From NCBI RefSeq assembly GCF_024713945.1, contig NC_134681.1, forward strand, positions 3,180,001 through 3,244,000: DNA of 64,000 nucleotides, given 5' to 3'. This DNA comes from Dermatophagoides farinae (lineage: Eukaryota > Arthropoda > Arachnida > Sarcoptiformes > Pyroglyphidae). Made by a program: the position numbers and the translations under genes. The notes under the pieces are model-generated. The model searched no databases. It was not told the DNA's origin and saw nothing but the letters and a program-made list of their open reading frames with translations. Shown here in pieces: positions 38,906-50,100 of the stretch; position 1 is the stretch's first letter, and each line of letters begins with the position of its first letter.

Positions 38906-40499
38906 GTAAGTGTGTTTGTTTTGTTTTTTTTCAACTGAAATCAAAAAAAAAAAAAAAATAATAATAATCCGTTTCTATATTGAGCATCATTCATTCTTTG
39001 ATTTTAATCATCATCACTTCACATACGAAATTATGAAGATCCGTTTTCTCATCATCTGAGAATCGGATATATTTGACGCGAACAATGAATTGTGTGTAGT
39101 GTAAATCCATTTTTTTATTTTGTCAAGTGTTGTTGTTAGTGTGGTGTTGGCTAAAAATTTCCGGTCATTATTCACAAGTGAATTTTGTTTTTCTTTTATT
39201 TTATTTTTCTTCTTCTTCTGATTGAGATTTCCTTTTTCGATAAAATATTTGTTTGTGGAATTTCATTCAGTCTGCTTGAATGATTTAGTTGTTTTTTTTT
39301 TGTAAAAATTCAATGTTTTTGTAGGCAAATTATCATTGTGTTTTTTTTTGCATGTTGCATAATGAGATTATGAAAATGATGACGATTCACAAGATTCATC
39401 GTTGTCCCCAGGAGGGTAAAATAATTGTTTTTGCTCTTTTGGTTCTATAATTGGTAGTTCTTGACAATCAGTCTTAGTGTCAGTGTTTGTATCACTACTA
39501 CTGGACGACACTCACACGGACATTTTCTGTCATTTTAAAACCATGAAAAATTGTAAATTTTTCTCTTTTGGTTTGACAGAATTTTTGTTGCAAGTTGCAA
39601 AAATATGAATTTTCAAGTGAAAAGAAAAAAAAAAACGCGTGGCCACCACCACCACAACACAAACTCTCTCATCTCAGTACACCGATTCCAAAACAAATCA
39701 ATTAACCATTATCGATATGGTAAAAATTGATTTACCACACACACACACACGAGAAATGTGAAAAAATAGTAATTATTTTCAACTCGCACTGACAGAACTT
39801 ATGCACACACACACACACTACAAATTCTCATTCTCAATTTTTATCTATAGTGCACCAACAACAACAAAAAAGTTAATGAGCCAATCCTTTTCAATTTTTG
39901 GTTGTTGTTCCCTTTCTTCTTTTTTTTCGTACAAATAAAAATGTCATAATTACAATATATCTGTTTGTCTCTGTCTCATTCTATCATGCTGCGTGTGTTT
40001 GTGTGTATGTAATATTTTCATTTTCATTTTTTTGTGAAAATGAAAAAAACAGCAGCAGCAGCAGCAGATTTTCATATTCTCAGTATACGTGGATATGAAT
40101 TTTTTTTAGAATTTATCCCAAGAGAATGAGTGTGAATGTGGTCACATAGTTTTCCTTTTTTTCTGATTGATGATTATTCTTTCTCCACATTGATTGACCA
40201 TTAGCCCTTTTTTTCACTTGAAAAATTTGTTGATTAATTTTGAATGATTACTTGTGTTTATGTTCGTTCTGTTTACACAATCAAAAATCAACTGTGCTAC
40301 TTTTGTTGTTGTTCCAAACAATAACACGCGTTATTCTCTGCCTGGGATTCCTGGTTTCGTTTGTTTGTTTTTATTTGATTTTGGTCTGACGACCTTATCC
40401 TAGTATCCTGTGTGTGTCTGTATCCTGGTGACATTTAAAAGAAAAAAAGCTTGCTGAATAATACACACACACACACACGCATGCAAACACCAGAAAAAA

Positions 40500-40527
40500 A
40501 TGAACAGATGTTCATCTGTCTGTTCAT
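40500..40527. repeat. Imperfect palindrome
   Basis: ATGAACAGATG is followed after TT by its reverse complement, interrupted only by an extra CTGT that tandemly duplicates the neighbouring CTGT. It lies about 600 bp upstream of the Notch coding start. Confidence 0.6.
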
Positions 40528-40665
40528 GGGAAAACCTGGTTGCGCTAGCTCTAACCAAAAAAAGCTATATTAAAAGTCATAATTATCATCAATTGTTGTT
40601 GTTGAACCTTCTCCCGCACCAACAACAACACCACCACACCTAGACCCATACAAAAATTTTTACCT

Positions 40666-40683
40666 TGTTGCATGCATGCAACA
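40666..40683. repeat. 18-bp perfect palindrome
   Basis: TGTTGCATGCATGCAACA is a perfect palindrome without spacer, about 440 bp upstream of the Notch coding start. Confidence 0.75.
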
Positions 40684-41125
40684 CATACACACACACACAC
40701 ATACATCCACCACCACCCCCTCCATTGCATTTGGATTTTTCTCATACATCCAATATCACAGACAGTGATTGCGGTAGTAGTGGTGGTGGTGGTAGTTGTG
40801 GAGAGATTCAGAGGGGAAAAAGTTAATACCACCACCAACAACACTGTTGCTGAATTATATCAATCACATTTAATGAATGAAATGAAATGAAATAAAAAAA
40901 AAAATTTAACCGACAAAAATCCTGTCGACGACCGTTGAAATTTCCTCATTCTTCTGTTCGTTGGATCCATTGGAAAATTTTTTCTGTTTTGTTTTGTCAT
41001 TTGATTTCTGGTAGTCTGAGTTAAATTTGTTTGTCGATCGTTTTTGCATTTCCATTTCCATTTGAAATTTTTCTGTCTTGGTGATACTTATAGAATCAAA
41101 ATGATTTGAATTGATGCTCGAAAAC

Positions 41126-44100
41126 ATGAATCATTTCATTGGATTTAGATTTAAATTTTTTTTATTGTTTTTATCATTCATATTTTCATTTAATAATCGA
41201 AATTGTTTTATTATCTCATCAACAAATTCTTCTTCTTCTTCTTCTACTACTTTATCAACATTGTCAAATGATTCAAATTTATTATCAACGCTCGATTATA
41301 ATGTTTTGGATGATTATCATTTTGTCACTGCCACTATCATCGATGATGATGTTGATGATAATGATACAACAACATTGAATCCGTTATCAACAATATCAGT
41401 GAACGGAAACAATAATAGACATGCATCCGTGTCATCATCATATTATAATCGGAATTCATTTCAATCTGCATCATCATTATCATCAGCATCGATACCATAT
41501 CGTCCGGGACGTTGTTATCTGAATAACTGTCTTAATGATGGTCAATGTATTTTGAATCCAAATACGCTGAAATCTTATTGTCGGTAAGTTTTTTTTTGCT
41601 ATAAATCGATGAAACTTTTTTTTCGTAATTTTTCAAAACATTTATTTTGCTTGAAAATCAAATTTTTCATTTTTTTAAAAAAATTTTAGCTGTCAACCAA
41701 AATATGTTGGTTCAAGTTGTGAATATCAGAATCCTTGTTTTGGTATGAATCGTTGTTTCAATGGTGGAACATGTCAACCAATTATTGCAACAGATGCGCC
41801 ACCATCATTCAAATGTTTGTGTCCGTTAGGTTTTTCTGCCAGTATGTGTGAAGTGGAAACACCAAATATTTGTCAACGTGAACATCCATGCCGTAATGGT
41901 GGCCGCTGTATACTACATACAGATCTGGAACATTATCAATGTAATTGTCTTTCTGGTTGGCGTGGTGAACTTTGTGAAGAACGTGATAATTGTGCATCAA
42001 GTCCATGTAAAAATGGTGCCCGTTGTTTATCACATTCAAATGGTACCGGTTTCACGTGTGAATGTTCGAATGGTTTCCGTGGTAAAACATGTTCTGAAGA
42101 TATTAACGAATGTCTTGAACTTGGCGATGATTTGGCTTGTAATCAAAAAGGAACTTGCATAAATGTTCCTGGATCATATGTCTGCAATTGTGAAGCTGGT
42201 TATACTGGACAACGTTGTGAAACGGTTTATATTCCATGTAAAACGGATAATCCATGTCAAAATGGTGGTGATTGTATTGCGGATCATCTTTCGAAAACAT
42301 ATCATTGTAATTGTCCAGCTGGATTTACTGGACGTGATTGTGAAATAAATATCGATGATTGTGGTGGCAATCTATGCCAAAATGGTGGTACCTGTATTGA
42401 TGGTATCAATACTTATACCTGTTTGTGTCCATCGAATTTTACCGGTTCATATTGTTCACAAGATGTTGATGAATGTTCGCTGCAACCACAACCATGCCAG
42501 AATAGTGCAACATGTGCTAATACGATTGGTGGATTTAATTGCATCTGTGTCAATGGTTGGACTGGACCAACTTGTGCTGAAAACATTAATGATTGTGCGA
42601 ATGCACCTTGTTTTAATGGTGCTACTTGCCATGATCGTGTTGGATCATATTATTGTCAATGTCCACCTGGTAAAACGGGATTATTATGTCATCTGGATGA
42701 TGCTTGTGCATCAAATCCATGTCATAGTAAGTGGTTTTTTTTTATTTTCCAATTATTTATCCGAAAACAAAACGAAATCCCAAACTAATGAATAGCCGAC
42801 AACAACAACAATAATAATAACAACACTAATCAACTAAACAAAAAACCAATTCAAGCGAGAAAAAAACAATGATTATATCTGATGATTTGATTGATTGGTC
42901 AAAATCGATTAAGCTAAATCGTTAATTAGGCTTTTTTCCTTGCTGATTATTACTATGTTGGCTCCCACAACAACAAAAAAAAATATATTCCTAATAGCAA
43001 AAATGAAATCAAAATAATTATTTTGTGAAGAAACCAATCAATGTTGTTCACATAATCATCACACACACACACACTCAAACAAAGGGAGACAAATCAATCG
43101 ATCGATCAAAATTAACCGTCTTTTAAATATGTACATAATAATATAGTTTAGATATATAAATTATTCAATCGCCAAAAAACAATCGATAATCGATTGTAAT
43201 TTTTTTTCTCGTCAAAACATAGGTGCATGTCATCATTACAATAGAGTTTAGCGTGGCTTGGTATATTTGTAACGCCTTTTTTTTGCCATTTATGTTCGTG
43301 TGGTTGTGACAATTTTTTTTTCATTTTTTGTTGTCAATTCAATCTATATAAAATGTTTATGATGCACAAGCACAAACAAAAACGCTTACTTGATAAGAGC
43401 ATCATCAACATTTTTTTTTCTTATGAAGCTTAACCGAGAAAAAATACAACTACAACAACAAAGAAAAACGACATCATCATCATCTTTATATATGTGATTC
43501 TCACGAATCTTAAGTTTCGATGTATGAACAAGAATGACAACAACAACAGAAGAAGAAGAAAAAGAAAAATTTTTAAATTTACGAATCATTTTTTTTAGAG
43601 AATTTAAAGTTGAAAAAAAACACAAATCTTTTTCGTTTGGGTATTCACACAGAAAAAAAACTTGAAAATCAACTTGAAAATTTTTTTAATCATTTTTTTT
43701 CTTGTTTTTCATATGGATTCTTGAATTCAGTTGGTGCTAATAATAATCACAGATTATTTTCAGTGGTTTTTTTTCTAGTGTATAGAATAGAAATAGAAAA
43801 ATGAAATAAAAATTGAAACTTGAACATTTGTTCATAACCTCAATATTTGTAATTTGATCATTGTCATCGCCATTGATTTTTTTTTTTTTTTTTGGTAGCC
43901 AGAAGCTAGAATTTTTTTTTTCTTTTTTCGCAGATTTATCAGAATCAAAATCAAATTGAAAAATGAGAGAGAGACAGACAGAAAAAACAAAACGAAACAA
44001 AACCTATTTTTAGGTTTTCAAAAAAAAAATCAACAATTTCCGATACTCAATAGCAACAACAACAACAACAACAAAAAAACGGTACGCGATTGAGGTTTTT

Positions 44101-47100
44101 TTTTGTCTCCATCATCATCATTTATCATTTACCGGGTGATTGTTTTGTGTGTGTGTGTGGGAAAACACATACTCTGATGATGAACAGATGTGTGTGTATG
44201 TGTGGTGAATGAAATGAATATTTTTATTATTTGTCATTCGTTTGATCGCTGTTTGTCTCTATCGGGAATTCATTCACCCGTACAAACAAACAAACAAACA
44301 CAGTAGAAACCCAAATATATGTATTTTTTTTCGTTTCTCGGTCAATGATACCCGATTCTTTTTATTTCTCAGTATAAATCTAATATAAAACATAAATGTA
44401 GCTCATTTCTTCTCTCTCTCTCTCTCTTTGGTCTCTATTTTAAGGATGTTTTGTTGTTGATGAGGATTAAATATTCATTATAACAATTTGTTTTGGGGCC
44501 AATTGATTGTGTGTGTGTGTCTGTGCTATTTTTTTTTTTTTTTTTTTTTTTTTGTTACAAATTTCATTTTTCTATTCTATTGTTCGTTCATAATCAAGTG
44601 GGTCTCTCTCTCTTTCCATTTTTTTCAAGGTGCACACAAAACACTTGACTTTAACACCCTATAGAGGCCTATTTTTGGAATTTATCACAGCGATTCAATA
44701 AACTTGGGTTATTAATTACATTTTATTATTGCTGTTTTAGTTGCACAGATGTGTGTGTGAGTGAGTGAGTGTTTGTAGGGTACACCACTTGGGTATTTTA
44801 TGATTATTGATCAAAAAAAAAAAAAAATCTAATTAGCTCAATTTCATTCACACAGAAAGAGAATTTGATTTGTTTGTTCTGTTGGTTATTGTGTTGTATT
44901 ATGCTATTTATGGGGATTCTATTCAGTGATTTTATTCCATTTTTTTTATTGATTAATATTTTACATTCACTTTTTTTCCCATCATCATCAACCTAAACAG
45001 CTGGCGCAATTTGTGATACAAGTCCAGTGGATGGTACCTATGTTTGTAGCTGTCCGGCCGGTTATAAGGGAACTGATTGTATGCAAGATATTGATGAATG
45101 TCATGATAGTGGTTCACCTTGTGAACATGGCGGTACTTGTGTCAATACACCTGGATCATATCGTTGTGATTGTGCCATTGGTTTTGCTGGTGCCCGATGT
45201 GAAGTTAATATTAATGAATGTGATTCAAATCCATGCCAAAATGAAGGCACTTGTCTTGACGAACGTGGATCATATCGTTGTGTCTGCATGCCTGGTAAGT
45301 GTTTCGACTTTTTTTTTATCCTGTTCTAATCAATATTCAAATGGCAAGAAAGATATCGAAATGAAACAAGAAAAAATGACAAATTTTGAAAATCAACTGA
45401 ATATTTTTTTTTCTCATATGAAAATCATCATCATCATCATCATAATTGGATATCTGATATCGAATTAGCCATGATGATTAATTGATTTGTTTATGTGTGT
45501 GTGTGTATGTGTGGACAGATCAATTTTTTGGATTCAGACAATCTTTGAATCTTGAGCGGAAAAAAATTTGCCATTTTTTTCTTTTCATTTCGTTTCTTTA
45601 TTTTACATTCCATTTCGTTTCTTTTTTTTACAAACCTTTGACCTTTTTTCTTTTTCAATCATCAACAATTTCAATCATTTGCCATATGGTATATTAAGTT
45701 TTTTTTTCTCCACACCAATTCTTCACCGTGATGATGATGGTGATGGTGGTGGTAGTGGTCACCCTTGGCCTTTTTTCTGTCCGATGATGGTTTGGAGTGT
45801 ATTTTGTTATTTTTTTATAATAATAATTGCTAATGATGATTCTTCACAACCATCATAAATAAATGAATGAATGAAATGAAATGATGGAATTTCTCTTTCA
45901 GCCATTTAGCTAGCTGGCGAGAAAAAAAAATCACCATATCAATATATGATGATTATTGGGCTGGTTTTTTTCTGATCATCATCATCATCATCATCATCGT
46001 AAAATAGCCACACGGTGTGTGTGTTTGTGTGAGTGAATGAAAGAAACCGGAGCAATAATAATAATAGATAGATATATGGATGGATAATGTGGCTAGTCGA
46101 ACAACAACCGACCAACAACCTACCCATCAATTTTGAAATTTCTTTTCTTCTCATGTGTATGTCGTGCACGAAAGATTTCGATTTGAATTGAATTGAAAGA
46201 AAAAATTTTTTTTTTTTTTTTTAAATTGGAAAATACTTTTACTTGTTGTTCATCAGTGAATGCTGCTGTATGTATGTGATATGATAATGATCGCGGTCAT
46301 TGAGAAAGTTTATGTTCGTGTGTGTGTGTGTGATACGAGTTAGAGAGAGAGAAAAAAAGGTCACAAGAACCTCTGACCCAGCAGCAGTAGCAAAAGAAAA
46401 TTTTTTTTTTGTATTTTCTTTCGTTTCTTTAAGTTGTTTTTTAGTTGTTATTCACGTAGCACGAAAAAAAAAACCAAATTAGACATCTGGTCCACATTGT
46501 TGGGTTGTTGGCTTGTCGTTTTGGTGTGTCAAGATATTTGACCTTGTGTTTTTTTTCGTTTTGCTTTTTCCATACACATGCACACACACAATAACAACGT
46601 GCATACATACATTTGATCTAGATTTATTTCTCGTCGTTTCTCTCTTTCTCTCTCTCTCTCTCTTTCCTGTGTTGTATGCACGTTGGTTTGTTTCTGGATC
46701 TTGATAAACCGTTTTTTCAGTTGGATAGGTCGATCGAGTTTTTGATCACACACACACACACACAATGACAATAGTGACACATTCCAGAAGATTTTTTATG
46801 ATCTCTCGGGTCTTTTTTTCATTCTTTTTTTCCGTTTTGTTTGACGAAAAAAAAAACGTTTGGTACCCACCAACCAACAACAAAAACCTGACGTGAGAAT
46901 CAAAGACATTGGCCTAGTTTGTTGTTGTTGTTGTTGTTGTATTTTTCTGAATACATACCATTCAGATTATGATGACAATGACATTTTTTTTTTTTTTTTT
47001 TGGTTTCCGATTTTTACTGGTGATTGGTCCCAGTAATGATGATGATGAACTATGAAAACAAGTGGTGGAAAAAAATACATGTCTGACTAGCTTAAAATGA

Positions 47101-50100
47101 CCATTATAGACAATATGAAAAAAAAATTTACAATTTTAAATTGATCAACAAATAATGAGAGTGAAAATGAAATTTCAATCATTTCAAAATTATTTTCTTA
47201 AATTTTTTTATGAATAATCAAACTCAAAAAAACAGCATGAAATCACCGAATAAATTTTTTTTTTTTTTTTTGATGCGGTTCATGGCCACTCACACATATA
47301 TACAGCCTCTTGAAAAATGAACCATAACCAGTTCTTATAAAACATGAGGATGTTGTTGTTGTTGAATAATTCTTAACTTCAGTGTAAATGTCAATATTTC
47401 TATCCATCCACATTAAAGGTGGGAAAAGACAAAGTTGATGGCAATCAGATTCTGCATATATGCAGATTTTATAAATGAAATTGACCTAAGCCACACACAC
47501 ACACACACACACAAACAAAAAGAAATGGTTTTTCTTTCACCTTTATCAATCGTCATTTTTTTCTGTGTGTGTGTGTTTCTTTGCTCTTTCTTACCTAGGA
47601 TGACGATGAGGTTGATGTTTGTTTGTTTGTTTGTTTAACCACCATCATCATCATCATCATAAGCTCCTTGAACTTTTAGGCATTTATTTCATCTTCGTTT
47701 TTTTTTCTCTGGATGTAAAAACTTGATTTTCTATGTGTGGCTACAGAAAGCAACCACATTCTACGAATTGATTCGTAGAATAATTTGTGTTTGTATTCAG
47801 GTGGTGGTTGTGGTTGCGATGTGTACATGTGCATGTGTATTTTGTTTGCTGTGTTTTCACCAAATAAAAAAAAAAAAAAATTTGCCAAAAAAATTTTTTT
47901 CTTTACTGAAACAAAAAAAAATTTGCTGCTTAACAAATTGAACTTTGTTGTTTTCGGCAAAATGAACATATATCTCCATATCATCAATCGATTATAATGA
48001 CGATGATGATTTAAAATTTGAACTTTGAGCCAGAGAAAACCACAATTAATCCTAGAATTTTTTTTTTCATTTTCATTTTTCCACTCACTATTTAGCATTT
48101 GATCTTTGATCTTCTTTTGAATATAAACCACAACAAATCAAACAAAAAACAAAACAAAACAAAGCCTTTTTTATAATAGTCATAACAAAATTATTCCAAA
48201 TCAGAATCAAAACAAAATAACAAAAACAAACCAGAAAACAAGATGAAAAAAAACGGTCAAATCAATCCAGACCATTGACCTGATAATGATGATGATAATG
48301 TCTTTTATTTTATTTCTCATTATCCAAATCAAATCAAAATAGAAATTAATTCATCCTTTCGATGAACGCGATTATCGATAAAACATTTATTCATTCATTC
48401 AATAATGATCAACAACAATTGGTTCGTTGGCCATCAATGATGATTGTATGTTGATGATCGTTGTTGGTTGGTTAGCCTGTCTTTCTAATAAATTTTCATT
48501 CAAATTTTTGATTATTGTCGCCAATTATTGTTGTTGTTGTTGTTGCATCGATTATGACAAATGACAACAACAACAACGATGATGATGATGAAAAAAAGTC
48601 TTGATCGATGTATGTATGTGTGTAAAGTGTATTTGGAGATCGTGGGAAAGACGACAATCATCAGAAGAAAAAAAACACAGTGTGTGTGTGTGTGTGTGTT
48701 TGTGTGTTTGCAGTATTCATTTATTCATTCACATTTGTCCGTTTTAAGTATTTTTTTTCCTCTTTGTATGTGTCACCATAGAACATACATGTTTGTGTGT
48801 GTCTAATAATAATGATGATGATGATGACGATGATTATCATCATTCGGGGTCATATATATATATTTTATATAGAGCTACAAATATTTATTTAAGGAAAAAA
48901 AAAAGAAAAAAAAGAAAATCTGAACTAAACACTGATTAACATGACTTGACTGATGAATTCAACGATGATGATGATTCATCCTAATGAACCTAATAAATAT
49001 CGAGTGATTGAATTTGTTGATCAAAATGACTTTTTTTTTCATTCATAAATTTCAAATTTCCGGATTTGTTTAATGATTAACGGATGATGATTTCATCAAA
49101 ATATTTGTGTGTGTGTGTGTGGTGTAATTCAATACTTTCGTATTTATTTATTTTTTTTTTTTGCGTGATGATTTCATAATATTTATTCGTCGTCTTCGAT
49201 GATATTTAGATAAATAAACGGATTTATATTATTGTCAATCTATCATTTTCAATTGATAAATCTAATAACCACTATGTATGTGTGTGTGTGTTGTCGTTGA
49301 ATCATCATCATCATTGCAATTTTTTTCCCATAACCTAAATGGCGCCAAATATACAAAAAAAAATCATTTCATTCAATTGAAATCTTTGGATTGACACTGG
49401 CCAGTTTATTTATATTAGGTTTTTGTGATCCGTTTTTTTTTTTTTTTTTGGTTTTGGTTTTGTTCTGTTTATTTATCTATTTATACTATCTATTTGTATT
49501 GAATCGGTTTGATTCCCACGATTTATAATTTTTTTATTTTTTTTATTTTTCATTTTTGCATTACACAAACATATTTATTTCTCGCAATCAATCAAAATTT
49601 GATTCATCATCATCATCATCATTATTCAGGCTATTCGTTGTAATTTGTTGTTGATGATGACAAACGATATCATACAAACAGACCAAAATAAAACTTTTGA
49701 ATAAATGACACTAGTGTCATCTATTGGGCATTGTCTATCATCAACTGTTTTTGTTGTTGTTGATTTACCGAAATTGAAATTTTAGAAATCGGATAATCAT
49801 CATCATGCTGTGATTGTGTGAGAATGGTAAATATTTGTTCAAAAAAAAAAAATTGACAATAATCAAAATGATGATGATACCCAGTTGATGATGTTTACAC
49901 TTATGTTTGTGAGAAATTTTTTTTTTTTTTTTCATTTCATGTTTATGATGGTTTTTTTTTGTCTTCTTGTTTTCTTCCTTTTCACATACACACAGGCTAC
50001 ACCGGTATACATTGTGAATCAAATATTAATGAATGTCAATCAGATCCATGTCAGAATAAAGCCGTATGTACCGATCTAATCAATGGCTATCGTTGTCTTT

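Larger units (their letters stand above)
33408..41125. other. 7.7-kb intergenic/Notch 5' region
   Basis: No complete gene. It lies between the divergently oriented Cys-rich gene and Notch, so both promoters should be here. Compared with the first 25 kb it holds more unique sequence, notably 33780-34350, 34540-34640 and 37380-37620. It contains three palindromes, a DR1-like element, a cluster of initiator motifs and two isolated candidate exons, listed separately. The rest is T/A runs and TCA/TG repeats. Confidence 0.6.
42727..45000 (+). other. Notch intron (within EGF10)
   Basis: Donor GTAAGT at 42727, acceptor after CCTAAACAG at 45000, phase 1, splitting EGF repeat 10. It holds T/A and CA/TG repeats, one 19-bp palindrome and one CSL-type motif. 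No exon-like segment or extra EGF coding was found. Confidence 0.85.
45295..49995 (+). other. Large Notch intron (within EGF12)
   Basis: A 4.7-kb phase-1 intron with donor GTAAGT at 45295 and acceptor CACACAG ending at 49995. It splits EGF repeat 12, one of the ligand-binding repeats; the joined repeat is intact. I looked for missed Cys-rich exons and saw none. It contains several CSL-type motifs and a 16-bp palindrome and may be an intronic control region. Confidence 0.85.

Noticed and set aside
40906-41127. 73-codon minus-strand open frame whose ATG overlaps the Notch ATG
   Set aside because: Reads less repetitive than most, but has no signal, domain or splice support and lies where the Notch 5' UTR is expected. 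Kept only as a note.
41848-42795. Alternate-frame and antisense open frames over Notch EGF exons
   Set aside because: Shadows of EGF coding sequence; the frame with ordered Cys hexads is clearly the real one.
45295-49995. Possible missed EGF exons that would restore a full-length Notch
   Set aside because: No segment with EGF Cys spacing between an AG and a GT; EGF12 is completed exactly by joining 45294 to 49996.
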